Source: Cristatella mucedo (Eukaryota > Bryozoa > Phylactolaemata > Cristatellidae). From it: DNA of 64,000 bases. Location: NCBI GenBank assembly GCA_009760855.2, contig WPIO01000048.1:512501-576500 (forward strand), in the 5' to 3' direction. How positions within the stretch are numbered: the stretch's first letter is position 1; each line of letters begins with the position of its first letter. Below are positions 25,601 to 36,692 of this stretch, piece by piece. The notes under the pieces were generated by a model. It was not told the DNA's origin. It worked only from the letters and a program-made list of their open reading frames with translations, and made no database searches. Both the position numbers and the translations under genes were made by a program.

Positions 25601-28600
25601 GTGACTTAACATAATTGAGTTATTATACCAGTCGGCCCAGAGCTCTGCTGATTTCGCTTCGGCAACTCACTGCTGGGTACCTATGACCTGTCGCCAATCT
25701 GACACCGAGCGGCCTGGAAGTTCACGGAACGAAAAAGTCACGAGCTTCCGGGTGCTCGACCGAATCTTCCGGGGCTAACGCGGTCGGGCTAAAATGTCCG
25801 GATACCGGCCGGTGTTCTACGAACTTTTCACGTCTGAATCATTTCGCGCTTCCACCAGCGACTGAGTTCACCCGGTCACTGCTAAGGCGCGGCGGTGGCG
25901 CCGATAGCCGCGACAGCACTGTAATAACAGATAACGCATGCGATCGTGCAGCTATCTCTTATTCACAGATTAATTCAGCCATTTGTATTTACTGTAAACC
26001 ATGCGGGTCATTGAATTATACATATTAAGAAATTAAGCCACTCATGGATACAACGGGGGTATAGCTCAGTGGTAGAGCATTTGACTGCAGATCAAGAGGT
26101 CCTGGGTTCAACTCCCAGTGCCCCCTGTTTTACCGAGCAGCATATTTTTTGCGAATTCGCCGTGATTGACCCGAGGAGGAAATGCATGCCAGCTCTTGCT
26201 GGGCCTGCAGGGTCTTACCGCATTCTGCCGAGCCGAGTATTAAAGCGTAAGCCGAGCTGGTTTGGTCCAGCGGTTAAGGTGCTCGCCCCGACCAAGGTCT
26301 GACTGAGGTCGTGGGCTCGAGCCCCAAGGCATATGTGAAGCGCCTGGATAGAGATTAAGTTCTCTTGGAGCGCTATATAAATTAATTTATTTATTTATTA
26401 TTATTTATTCACATCGCCTGCAAACAGGTTTACCGGCGGCGCCAAACGAGCTGACGTGGCTCTAGACGCGAAAGAGCCGGCTTAGCGCGAGAGCAGGCAG
26501 CTGCATGGTACGTCTCCTGTCTCTGCAGGTACGGAGGGCGCGTGCACACTCAGGCTTTCGGCGAGAGCGTCGTGGAGATGGGCGGCAACTGGCTGCACGG
26601 AACGGCGCTCACCAACTCCATGTTCGTTCTCGCGTGCCAAAACGATCTACTCTCGCAGGCGAAGCCGCCGGTCAACTTCAAGTGGTAAAGCACACCTAGC
26701 GGAGCCTCTCGCTACCTGGCTTCGGCGTGGACGCTAAAAGCGAAACGTCGCGCAGGAGTGCTCATGTTCGCGCGGCGCTTTGCTCGACCCGCTAGCGGCG
26801 GTTAGCAGAGGGCTGCTGCTCCAGCGCGGCTTTTGTCACTTCCTTTACAAGCAGGGTAGGAGCAGCAGCAGCTCCCACGCCTGAAGGAACTGGGCCGAAA
26901 AAACAGTGCTCACAACGCTGCTATTTCTATGAGAAAAAACGGTGAAGCCCTAGCCTTAGAGCACGGCTAGGGACTTGCAGTTGCAGCATCGCAGCATCGC
27001 AGGTATGCCGATAGTGGCAAAATACGGCAACCATCGAGACCAGCCGTGCCTTAGTGACACAAGTCTGCGTCCAATAGCATGGAGAAAGCAATTCGACTGC
27101 AACGAAGGGTTACAGACTCCCAGACGCAGCACGCAACACCTCTCGTACAGCACCATACGCGGAGCACCAGCGCCGAACTGGCGGCTGGCAGTGTAAAACC
27201 TCTGGCGAAACTATCGCCCGTGGCTCAAAGCCTAGAGCAGGCACAATTCTTGACTAATACCCGACTCGGCTTTAATGCCGGACAACCGTAGATTGTCACG
27301 TGACCGGATTCTATCCGTTTTACTTCCGAAGCCATGAATACTATTTCGGCAGTCATGATATAGTCTGGCTGATAAAGCGGGCCGCCATTTCGCTCTGCCG
27401 CTCCACACATCCCCCACTGCTCTTCGCGGGACCTTTAGCACCGACGCAACTCTAGAGCGTGCGTCGCAGGGTGGGAGGCGCCTACTGGTTTGTCGATGCT
27501 CCAATACAATATCCAGCGGTAGAAGTGCCCTCCAGAGATAAGAGAGCCACTTCTAGAGCGTCGTGGAATGGCTGGGGATGAGGGGGCGGCTCAGTGAGTT
27601 CTGCCAGCCAATCAAAACGTCACGTTGGCCTCTGGCTGCTATCGAGTGTCGTAAAAAAAGTTACTATGACCGGCAAGATTTTCGGCAGTCGGCAGAGGGC
27701 TCTTGCCCGCTACTTTCCGCCATGCGGGGCATACCCAGGGCGGCCACCTTTAAGCAGTTCTCCCCTCAGGGTTTGCCTCATGTTCTGATTGTTATATAAT
27801 CTGATTATTACATAAACTAGCGTATAATATTTTTAACTTATTATTTTGATGCACTTTTGATGCTGGTTCCCAGGAAAACGGCCACCACCGCTACGATTGC
27901 CCAGCTATATCTGCGATTTAATGAAAGAAAAATTAAATATAGGCAAATTGAGCGCGCTCACACATACTGCGACAATTGAGCCTTGAAAGCTTGCTGCAAG
28001 TAAGAACGAATAGTTGCTGGTGCTGGACTCGAACCTCCTCCGCCCCGGCTAGTGATAACGAGCCCCGCGCCACTTGGCCAAGTCCAATCTGATGACTATT
28101 TCACCCTAGCCCCATCGCAAGCTCCGGGTCAAGTTCAACGGCGCCCCCAGCATATTTACGACTTACGTGTAAATGCGGAAAATCGTAGAAAGGTCAATTT
28201 AAAAGTATAAGATGCTTTAGATATTTTAAGGAAAATAGGATTTGAATGTACTCACAAAATTATTTGCAAAATAAGAGACATTTCACTGAGAGGAAATCTC
28301 CACAGCCTTAACAAGCGTCATTAAATAACGCACTGGTGAGTTTGTCTACTGATTAATATTTAATAACTAAATTCGAAACTCAAACGTTCAATTAAGCTAT
28401 TTGAGAAAGCACGGTGTATATGCAAATTAAGGAACTATCCACTTGGATATTTTTGACAATACACTCATCATAGCACTACTACAGTTATGGTACTGTAAAT
28501 TTCACCTGTAGAGCACAATGGAAGCGTGTTTTATCAGCGACTTTTATTGATGGGGCCCACTCACGGACTTACATTGAAAATTAAATGCTGGTGGGGTGGG

Positions 28601-30153
28601 GGAGGGGGTTGGCGGGCATGCCTGCGCTTGCCACACTCGGTAAGGCGCGGCGTGCTCCGGCACGAACGATCCGTCGCCGCCGGGCTCGCTTCGCCGCGCC
28701 CGTTCGCTCGCTGCCTACCAAGCCTGGCGCTGCCGCCGCGCGACCGCAGGACGCCGCGCCTTTCGTCGTCTCGACTAGCGAGGTTGCCCGGCCGTCGCCG
28801 CGCTCGAGCGCGGCCGCCTCTTTTTCTTTGTCCGCGACCGGTGAGCGCGACGATTGCGACGCGCCATTTTGCTCCGCCGCCAGGAACGAGCGCTTTTGCT
28901 ACCTGCCCGACGGCACCGCCCTCGACAGTAGCGTCTGCAACCGGGCGTACTCGCTGTTCTCGACGGTCCGCGACGAGATGGACGGCGCCATGCACGACGA
29001 CCGCTTCCCCGCCGAGCTCGACTCGGTCGAGCTCTACCTTTCGCGGCGCGTCGACGAGGAGCTGGCCAAGGTCGAGGACGACCGTCTGCGGCCGCAGCTC
29101 AAGAGCGTCATCAACGCGTACACCAACTTCGAGCGCATGAGCACCGCCTGCGACCTGGGCGACGCGTCGGCCAAGCACTACGGCCACTTCGGCTCCATTC
29201 CGGGCTCGAGCCGCCTGTACGTGCCCGGCGGCATGACGCAGCTGGTCGACTGCATCGCGCGCGGCGTGCCGGCCGAGCGCATACTGTATGAGACGGAGGT
29301 GAGAAAAATCTCTTACGACGTCGGCAAGCCGACGAACGCGGTCGAGCTGAGCTGTCGCCGACGACGGCGTACGGCGGTTGAAGGCGGCGCCGCCGCCGCC
29401 GCCGCCGACGACGAATACGAGAGCGTGCCGCTAGTTGCCGACTGCGTCGTCGTCACCATCCCGCTGGGCTGCCTCAAGGCGAGCCTAGACGGCGGCGGCG
29501 GCAGCGGCGGCGACTGCCTGTTCGAGCCGGCTCTGCCTCCGGCCAAGATGGCGGCCATTCGGAACCTGGGCTATACGGGCGTCGAGAAGCTGTTCATCTA
29601 CTACCGCCAGCCGTTCTGGGAGCGAGGCTCGGGCGGCCCGCTGCTCTGTTGGCCCGACGAGTACCGCCGACGGCGCACGGCCGACGAGTGGTACGTGGGC
29701 ATGATCGGCTTCTCCGAGTATCCGTACAACCACGGCGTGCTGTTCGCCTGGGTGCCTCTGCCCGACGGCGAGCGCCTGCGAGCGCTCGACGACGCCGCCG
29801 TGAAGCGCGCGTGCGCTCGCCTGTTCCGCGCCTTCCTCGGCAACCCGTCCATCGGCGAGCCGGACGCCGTGTGCCGCTCGAGCTGGTGCGCCGACCCGCA
29901 CTCGCGCGGCACCTACTCGTACCTGTCGCGCCGCTGCCGCCCGGCCGACGTGCCGCGCCTCGCCGAGCCCATCGTGGCAGAGGGCGGCGGCGGCGGCGGC
30001 CGGCCCGTCGTGCTCTTCGCCGGCGAGGCGACCGCGCTGCCGCACTACAGCACCATGCACGGCGCCCGCGAGTCGGGATTGCGCGAGGCCGAGCGCATAC
30101 TGGCGGCGGCGGCCGGCGGAGCGGCGGCCGACGGCCCGCGGTCCATGCTCTGA
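22621..30153 (+). CDS. FAD-dependent polyamine/spermine oxidase, three coding exons
   Basis: Flavin amine oxidase that oxidises spermine or N1-acetylated polyamines, yielding an aminoaldehyde and H2O2. Exons: 22621-22724, 26529-26684 and 28884-30153; GT-AG junctions and phases 2 and 2 fit, giving 509 aa, close to human PAOX (511) and SMOX (555). Residues 4-15 (IVIGAGIAGLSA) are the Rossmann GxGxxG with acidic E31 closing the fold; YGGRVHT and GGNWLHG (exon 2) are FAD/substrate-loop motifs; exon 3 has the FYLP-like entry (ERFCYLPDG), GGMTQLVDCI, SSWCADPHSRGTYSYL and the C-terminal FAD motif LFAGEATALPHYSTMHGA. The protein ends -SML, a PTS1-like tripeptide, hinting at peroxisomes. Exon 3 is very GC-rich with Ala, Gly and Arg runs (about residues 242-260, 290-298). 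Whether PAOX or SMOX activity applies cannot be decided here. Confidence 0.93.
23250..23360 (+). mobile_element. SINE family 2 fragment in oxidase intron 1
   Basis: 'gcccagcggtaaggcgc', 'gtttcgagtccggcgg' (box-B-like) and 'accgcaagtggtagcgatagcc' resemble the head and core of SINE family 2, without its 3' tail. Confidence 0.45.
23455..23650 (-). mobile_element. LINE family B 3' end, diverged (minus)
   Basis: Reverse-strand match to the B tail ('aacctcagagaac..ttctctttctagg', 'gcatgaaagcacgtggttagtgg', 'cacagtgtcagcatgc'). Lies in intron 1 of the oxidase, antisense to it. Confidence 0.6.
26055..26126 (+). tRNA. tRNA-Cys (GCA)
   Basis: A 72-nt cloverleaf: acceptor GGGGGTA pairs with TGCCCCC, the D arm contains GCTCAGTGGTAGAGC (internal box A), the anticodon loop is 'ctGCAga' in the stem TTGA/TCAA, the T arm contains GGTTCAACTCC (box B), and the discriminator is T. 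A TTTT pol III terminator follows at 26128. Intronless, and on the same strand inside intron 1 of the polyamine oxidase gene. The family has the same anticodon-stem sequence in many animals. Confidence 0.95.
26251..26400 (+). mobile_element. tRNA-derived SINE family 1 with LINE B-type tail
   Basis: Near-identical to 18602-18755 over 'gccgagctggtttggtccag' and 'cggttaaggtgctcgccccg'; box B 'gggctcgagcccc' is better preserved here. The tail 'gaagcgcctggatagagatt' is followed by (TTA)n. In the oxidase intron 1, 125 bp after tRNA-Cys, but it is not derived from that tRNA. Confidence 0.85.
26685..28883 (+). other. Polyamine oxidase intron 2
   Basis: 2.2 kb with no gene recognised. At 28003-28085, minus strand, a tRNA-like piece has box-A-like 'ttggccaagtggc' and box-B-like 'ggttcgagtcc'; without a closing acceptor stem it is more likely a SINE head than a tRNA. 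The region before exon 3 (28585-28883) is open in frame but is intron by phase and acceptor position. Confidence 0.5.
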
Positions 30154-31089
30154 GCGGAGCGAGCGCTTCCGCCGCCCGCGCACGCGAGCGCTAGCGCGCG
30201 CCGGGGACGAGAGCGGAGGCGACCACACGCCAACGAAGGAGGGAGTGCGTCGGCTAAAAGTTTGACTAAAGTTAGCGGCGCTGGAAAGGAAAAAAAGCCG
30301 CGCCGGCCTCGCGTCCCTCGCGGCGAGTGGCTGCAGACCTGAGGCCTCGATCGCGATCCGCGAATGCGTCGGTCGCGCCAGTGCGCCGATGGCCGGTGAA
30401 GGAACGCCAGCGGTGGCGGAGTTGGTTCCTCGGCGCCGCGGCGACGGGGTCTCTCGGCAGCGGACGATGCAGGCGCCGGGGCCTCTCGGCAACTCCGATG
30501 CGATGTGCGCCCGTAACTACAATATGCGAAATATAAAATACGTGAAAATTCACCCGAACGCAAGGTCTTCGCTTTGACGACCGTCCTCCAATTTCAGCAT
30601 GCATTTAATAGCAGCCGCCGTAGGAAGAAGGTGCGCAGCTGGTCGACGCGAAGCGGGAGAAAGATAGTCACGTGACATGACGCAGTTGGCGTGAGGGCGT
30701 ACTCACGGGATTTCGGTGCCAACGGTGGCCGCTGGTGATATTGCTTGGAATATCATTCCGGTTGCGGTCTCTCGCCCTGACTGCCGCATATGCACGACGA
30801 CCGCCTGCCCGGCGGCGGCTATTGTTGACTTACTATTGTTATTATTATTGTTATTGTTGTTATTATTGTTTTTATCGTTGTTTTGTTGACTCACTATTGT
30901 TGGCTATTGTTGACTTAACGGTGAGAAATCTGGCGCACAGCTATTTAGCGACGGATGTCGAGGTCTCGAGGCCGCGGCGCTAAGCACAAGCGTCCGTTGA
31001 ACGGCACCAGCGGAGCGCGAGCGCGACGGCTCGCGGCGGCTGCTGCATCGTCGGGTGGAGCCGCTTTGGGCGTTCTATACGTATACGAG
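30154..31089. other. Oxidase 3' flank, nothing else recognised
   Basis: No canonical AATAAA was found in the first 450 bp; AATATAAA at about 30531 is the best candidate. (TTATTG)-like low-complexity repeats lie at about 30834-30910. Open frames here come from GC-rich composition. Confidence 0.35.
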
Positions 31090-31193
31090 CTTGCGTAGTT
31101 TGGTTGCCGTCGCGCACAGCACAGAACGCCAGCAGATGACCAACGCCACCAGTTACGTACGGAGCAGAGGGAAGGAAGCACGACTCCCTTCGC

Positions 31194-31245
<52 letters not shown>

Positions 31246-31760
31246 CTCTCTCTCTCTCTCCCACTCGAGTCCCTCTCCTCGACTGCGGCTGCGCACCGGC
31301 CCGCCCGTCCCGATGATGAATCCATCTTTTCACCCGCAGGCTAGCGGGAGGAACTACAATACCGGCCTGTGTTCAAGCTACATCAGAGGCGGAGCACAGT
31401 TGTGCACCGGCCTGCCCCGACGATACTCCCAACAGCTGTTCGCCGATGGGTTAGCAGAGGAACAGTACCAGCCTGTGTCCGAGCCACGTCGGATTCGGTC
31501 CAACAGCCAAGCTCTGGCATATCATCAGACTACACCTCCCGTGATCTTAAGATCACAAGTGTCCAGTACCAAGACAAGCACAAGTAACTGCAATGTACCA
31601 CGCAGCATTGAGCCTACCGAGCCGAGCGACAAATGCGACACTAGACATCCAGCACTGTATCGGCATAGCAGCCAATAGCATCAGCTGACCCCACAGGCTG
31701 GCTGGCTATCTCACAGCAGCTCCTAAACGATTAGGAGCCGTACCACCATTTAAACAAAAT
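31090..31760 (-). mobile_element. LTR-like region of a second Gag-only element, with (CT)n expansion
   Basis: The reverse complement matches the LTR family: 'aactggtggcgttggtcatc', 'gtgctgtgcgcgacggcaac', and on the far side 'attttgtttaaatggtgg', which parallels 21.69 and 15.90 kb. A (CT)n block at 31199-31260 sits where other copies have a short 'ctctccgcccctctcccccac', so the microsatellite grew inside the LTR. Position fits a 3' LTR for the Gag remnant at 31.78-32.95 kb. Confidence 0.55.
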
Positions 31761-31775
31761 CCCATGCCCACTGAC

Positions 31776-32960
31776 CTACAGATCAGTCAATGACGTAGTC
31801 TGAGAACCGTTGCGAGCGCTGCAGCTCCGGCAGCATGCAAAGCTAGCGGCTGCCCCCTTCCTCTGCCCGCCGTACTGATCTTTGCCTCGTATCGGTAAGA
31901 GTATTGACGGCTGAGTAGGTGACCCCACAGGCAGGTGCCTCACAGCCGCTCGCAGGAGGCACGTTGGAGCACGGCCTTTCGCGACCAGCCGGCCACGTGG
32001 ACCACCGGCTATTGTCAACGAGTGACTTTCACAGCCGCCGTTTTGCGGACCTCGGCCGCCGTCGCTCCAGCCGCTTTTGTGGACTCTGCCGCTTGAGTCT
32101 CCGGCCTTCGCAGCCTCTCCGGCCTCCAGGTCTCCTCTCCGGTCTCCTGCCTCGTCACAGCCCACTGCGGCTCGTCTAGCAGGTCCGGCTGTCTCCTTCA
32201 TGGCTTTCACTTCGTCCCAGGCCGTTGCCTCTCGGCCGGACGCTGCCGCCTCTCTCGTGGACACTGCCGATTCTCTCGCGGATGCCGCCGCCTCCATCGC
32301 GGACACCTCCGCCTCTCCAAGCGCCGTCTCGCCGCAGGACGTCTCCGTCTCGCTGCCATATGCTTTAGCCCCACTGCTAACAATTGCCTCGAAGAACGCC
32401 GTTGCCTCGTCATACACCATCGCCGCCTGGCCGACCGCCACCTCCTGGACAATCTCTACCACCCGTTGTTCCGCCGCTGCTGCGTGACACGTAATCGTTG
32501 CTTTGTCAGCCGTCACCGCCTGGAGCGCCGTCGCCTCCTGCCACGCGACGGCAGCCTGGAAAACCGTTGTCGCCTGGCGCACCGTCGGTGATCGCTGCTG
32601 CCGCTTCCGGTAGCTTCTGTTGGCCCCCTCAGTCCGACCAGCTTTTATCCGATCAGCGTGCAGTAGCCTAGCTCTACCGGCTGGCCAGGTGAATACCCTC
32701 ACTAGACCCTCACACAGCTTGGCGTTATCGTCTTGCACTGCTTGCTGGACACTCGAGGCAAACGTGAAGGCTCCGCCTTGCACCACAGAGAGCAAACAAT
32801 AGTGCCACTTAGTCGGTTCGTAGCGACATTGCTCGATCTCCCTCTCAAAATTTAGCAGCAAGCCAACAAATTCTCCGAAGCCATCGAAGCTTTGGAACGT
32901 TTCTCAAGACATCTCAAAGGCCGTCATCGGCTCCGTCCAGAGACATAGCTTGTAGTTTGG
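31776..32960 (-). pseudogene. Decayed Gag-like ORF, relative of the 16.2 kb Gag
   Basis: A long minus-strand open frame (361 aa at 31776-32861), extended upstream to about 32905 by SFDGFGEFVGLLLNFE. It aligns with the 16.2 kb Gag: SFDGFGEFVG to QFDGSGDFAG, and CLLSVVQGGAF to PLFLTGGAF. The capsid part ends after KLCEGLVRVFT, and the acidic Ala/Glu-rich region follows directly (TADKATITCH, SAREAA-type units), so most of the capsid is deleted. No zinc knuckle. A further minus-strand frame (32914-33120) upstream is unassigned. The divergence shows the family is old while the 16.2 kb copy is younger. Confidence 0.6.
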
Positions 32961-33189
32961 TGGCGGATATGACACAGGAGAGTTTTCCATCGGCTAGAGC
33001 TTGGGTACATTGACTGGCATCCAGTGGAATCGAGTGTCTGAATCGCAGGCATCCATTTTTTCCATCGCCGTTGCTGATTTTGACAGCTTGCATTACGAAG
33101 CCCGTCGGTTTAACCAGCATAGAAGTGATGCCGATAGCATGAGGAGACCTGCTTTTGTTCTACGAGGCTCAAGCAGAATGTTTCTTAAA

Positions 33190-33510
33190 TAGTCAAAAAT
33201 AATAATAGTACATTTGTATAGCCCCTCAGATAACTCAATCTCTTTCAAGACACTTTGCATTTGCTGCAAAGGAAGCATAATCGAATGTTGAGTGGTAGCA
33301 TGCTCAATGACAGCAAGCATAACATGGGTGTAGAGGTGACATGCACCAGGCCACCATGCAAAGATGATTAGTGTCAGCGTGCAAAGGACTAATCACAGGG
33401 ACCACTAAATATTGGGATAAATAGATGGGTTTTTAGCTTTTTTTTAAATGCCGTCAAGTCAGGGGATGTCGTAACGCCAGCCGGGAGTGAGTCCGGGCTT
33501 AAGGCGCAAA
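33190..33510 (-). mobile_element. LINE family B 3' end (minus)
   Basis: Reverse-strand tail: (AAT)n at 33200, 'actcaatctctttc', 'tgcatttgctgcaaaggaagc', 'cagggaccactaaat', 'gatgggtttttagc'. Faces the plus-strand copy that starts at 33515, giving a tail-to-tail-like pair. Confidence 0.8.
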
Positions 33511-33514
33511 TGAA

Positions 33515-34060
33515 CTAGATGCACGGTCTCCAAACGATTGACTTCAAGGTTTTGTTGCTCACTTTTAGGTCACTTCATTCTTTGGCTCCAGCCTATCTGT
33601 CAGATATACTACCCCACCAGGCCAAGCATCGTACAACCCGCTTTTCGGAATCCAACAGTCTACAAATACCTCGTACAAACCTTAAGTTCTTTGGAGACCG
33701 TGCATTTAGTTCATATGCTCCCAAAGCCTGGAACTCCCTCCCGACCTGCATCAGAACATCCCCTGACCTGACCACATTTACAAGAACTTAAAAAAACACC
33801 TATTTAAGACAGCATTTAGTAGGTCCCTGTGATTCGTCCTTGATGTGCTTATGCGTGCTGACACTGTGCATGCTGCCACTAACCACATTTGCATGCTGAC
33901 CCTGTGTATGTCACCACTAACCAAGTTTTTCATTTTGTTTGTTTTTCAAGCATGATATTACTCACCAATTGCATTTCCCTTTGCAGCAAATGTAAAGTGC
34001 CTAGAGATTGAGTTCTCTGAGGGCGCTTTATCAAGTGCATTATTATTATTATTACAGCCT
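33515..34060 (+). mobile_element. LINE family B 3' half
   Basis: RT C-terminal domain (LAPAYLSDILPHQAKHRTTR, SSYAPKAWNSLPT) in one open stretch at 33519-33791, then 3' UTR, conserved tail and ATT repeats at about 34040. Very close to the 14.4 and 46.9 kb copies, so a recent insertion. Confidence 0.88.
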
Positions 34061-34489
34061 TGGTTAGAGCATGTAGGTCAGTAGTTCTTCTGGTCAGTCA
34101 CAAATACAGCACTATTGCACTGGGACGCGAATGCAGCCTGCACTGGAGTCCATCTTAGCCTCTTCCATCTCTGAAAGTCCCTGGTACACTTCAAGTAACC
34201 TGGTACACGGTACAAGTCAAGCTGAAAATTTAACAATCGTAATTAATTCGCTCTGAAAGAGCTCGCCCGTTTACCAATAGCTTGACCCAGCCATAATGCT
34301 CGAGCCCACTATCCTACGCGAGCACCTCAACCTCTTAGCCCAATCAGGCCTCCGTCGGTTGCCCACCTTAGGTGCCGATGAACTTGAATTACTGGCAACT
34401 CCTGACATTAGCTTTGAAAGCAGTACCTCTGAACTAGATGTGAAATCAACTTCCGATAGTCATGTGAGGTTCGACGTGGAATGCTTTGA

Positions 34490-35075
34490 AATACTAGTGC
34501 TGAACTCTGCCGGTAGGCTCGTCAGTCGTGAGCGTAGCTGTTGTCATACCCCACCACATCCTGCCGACCTGCACTGGCTACCATTCAAGCGACGGAGATC
34601 GACTTCTAGGATTTGTCGCTCACTTTTAGCTCCCTGTATTCTTTGGCTCCAGCCTACGTACCATATTTACTCACCAGGCTAACCATCGTAACACTCACCT
34701 TTCAGAACTATTTACCTATACCTACTACAAAACTCAAATCCTTTGGAGACAGTGCCCATAGTTCATTTATATCCCAAACCTGGAACTACCGACTTGCAAA
34801 GTTACGACTTTCCCTGACTTTACCACTTTTAGAAGAACTTACAGACACACATTCATCGCAGCACTTCGCTGCGCAGGACTGTGACTCGTCCTGGGAGCCT
34901 ACGCGTGCTGACACTGCTGCATGGTGACCCATGCATATCACCCCTAAACATGTTATTTTTGTTGCTTACCAAGAATACCTACATGATCCGGGTTTCCTTT
35001 ACAGCAAACGTAAAGCACCAAAAGAGACATTTGAAGGCACTTTTATCACGTGCATTGTTGCAAGCTGACAGAACG
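34490..35075 (+). mobile_element. LINE family B, diverged 3' fragment
   Basis: Recognisable from 'ctctgccggtaggctcgtcag' through 'tggctaccattcaagcgacgg', 'tcaaatcctttggagac' and 'agcaaacgtaaagcacc'. Many indels; the tail is degraded. Confidence 0.7.
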
Positions 35076-35240
35076 TGCACCTCACATCTTTTCAATTATG
35101 GCAAGTACTTTTTACGCTCTTAATGCCGCATAGATAAATAGTGCTAATCGTCAAGCTATCAAATCTGTCAAGGACATCATGCATGCCATATTCATCATAC
35201 AACAGCTGAACATTAGCAAATCGACAGATGGGCTTTACAG

Positions 35241-35246
35241 TTTATT
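35241..35246 (-). terminator. RPS12: RPS12 polyadenylation signal AATAAA
   Basis: AATAAA on the minus strand, 34 bp past the RPS12 stop codon. Confidence 0.8.
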
Positions 35247-35279
35247 GACACCTTGACAGTGACAAAAGCTCAGAATCAA

Positions 35280-36506
35280 CTAGCGAGACTTGAAGTACTG
35301 GTTCAAGACATCAAGTGCTTGTGATTCTTTACCATAGTCCTACAAAAGATCAACCATTGAAGACAACCGGCCTTATTAAGTCAAACCTATCATGTCAAAT
35401 GTAGAGCGCCTAGAAAGAGAGTTCGCTGAGGGCGCTTTATCAAGTGCATTATTACTACGTCAACACGATAGAGCACATAAGTTACAGGTATAGATAGTTA
35501 AGCCCACTACACCACACATAAAGCAGCTCTACTGGCATAAGAATCCATTTCAGCTGACCTCCACGGTGCCACTTACCCTGACAACCACGCAGCTGCAGCC
35601 AACCACCTTCCTGGGTTGGCCTTGCTTGTCGATCTTGCAGAGACCTGCCCATTCGCCAAGCTTCTTATTGTCGTCGACCTTGATTAGGTTGATACCGTGC
35701 TCGGCGCAGAGTGCTTCTACGAGCTTTACATACATCGGCTCATCACAGTTGCTGGCCAACACGCAAAGGTGAGCCTGGCGCCTGAAAACGCACAGCTAGC
35801 TTTAAATCGTGGCGAACACGGCAGTGCTGCGACGAAGCATATTACAGGTCATCAGACAGTGCAATCCTCAGATTAACTAGGAAGAGGGAGCAAAGGTATC
35901 ATCACGTTAACTCAGCGTTGCTTAATGCGTCAACAGCAGGCAAGCTACGTACTTGTCTAGAGCCTTTGCACACTCGTGAAGACCTCTGGCCAGGCCGTCG
36001 TGAATGAGTGCAGTCTTGAGTACTTCCTGCAAAGCTGTGTTGACATCCATCGTGGCTCCAGCGGCTCCCTCATCTCTGAACACAAAGCGATGGGGGTATT
36101 AGCACCCTGCTTTAGGGCTCAGTCGCATGAGTGGCAGCTATTAGCTTCACACGCGTGAAAGCTAACGCGGCAGTTCGGGGACCAACGACAATATGCTTCA
36201 AGCTTCAAGGAATGGGGCCGTCATAACAAATAAACGCACGGGCCTTTACAAATAGAGCTACAGCAAGTTCTCCGCGGTTTACGGGAGCCAGCTGGCTTGG
36301 TCAGCGAGGCAAGGCACGGTGCATACTACAACCGGCTATCTATCAGGCACAGTCGCTTTTGTTTTTGGTGCGTAAGCACGTTCGGTGCATAAAAGAGGCA
36401 AATAAGATGGACGGGGAGATGCAACGAATTCAAACGGTATGCGTATTCCAGCCGTGCATGGCACCCCACAAGCTGCCACCTCGACTTACCCATCCGCGCC
36501 CGACAT
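35280..36506 (-). CDS. RPS12: 40S ribosomal protein S12 (eS12), four coding exons
   Basis: Small-subunit ribosomal protein of the L7Ae/L30e fold, at the beak of the 40S subunit. Coding exons in order: 36506-36490, 36075-35953, 35781-35577 and 35339-35280. All introns are GT-AG and total coding length is 405 nt, giving 134 aa plus stop (human 132). Exon 1 gives MSGADG; exon 2 [20 protein letters not shown]; exon 3 [20 protein letters not shown] and [20 protein letters not shown]; exon 4 [19 protein letters not shown]. Identity to animal RPS12 is high throughout, except the short N-terminus and the last dozen residues, as usual for the family. The start is the first ATG after a 5' UTR acceptor (ttttag at 36526). 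Intron 3 holds a LINE B tail. Confidence 0.97.
35395..35458 (+). mobile_element. LINE family B tail inside RPS12 intron 3
   Basis: 'aatgtagagcgcctagaaag', 'gctgagggcgctttatcaag' and a short ATT run, antisense to RPS12. Only about 60 bp of the LINE 3' end is present. Confidence 0.75.
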
Positions 36507-36639
36507 TGTGAACACGGATGTCCTCCTAAAACATTGAAAACAATTGCACTGACATTAGGAAAGAGAAAATATAGCAACACTCCTAATAATACTATATGAT
36601 GGCAAACGCAACGCAAGATTAAGCTCGATCACGATACGT

Positions 36640-36692
36640 ACGATGAGCTCCTAACAACGAGCGGTGTAGGAAAAGAACCTTCCGGAAGTGAG
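36640..36692 (-). promoter_or_regulatory. RPS12: RPS12 core promoter with ETS site, TOP tract and 5' UTR exon
   Basis: Read on the minus strand: CACTTCCGG (36690-36682, a perfect ETS/GABP core), then the pyrimidine tract TTCTTTTCC at about 36677-36669, then a noncoding exon ending at 36642 before the donor gtacgta. The matching acceptor 'ttttag' is at 36526, so the second exon begins at 36525 and contains the ATG. The layout mirrors the RPS2 promoter. Confidence 0.5.

Noticed and set aside
28003-28085. tRNA gene on the minus strand
   Set aside because: Box A and B resemblances only; no closing acceptor stem or convincing anticodon arm. More likely a SINE head.
28561-29187. 208-codon minus-strand ORF opposite oxidase exon 3, and similar at 29485-30492
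   Set aside because: Shadows of a GC-rich coding exon with strong codon bias; no recognisable domain.
35846-35911. Box C/D snoRNA in RPS12 intron 2 (minus strand)
   Set aside because: GTGATGA (35905-35899) and CTGA (35871-35868, 35855-35852) are present and such introns host snoRNAs in vertebrates, but no terminal stem pairs the two ends and I could not confirm a guide match to rRNA.
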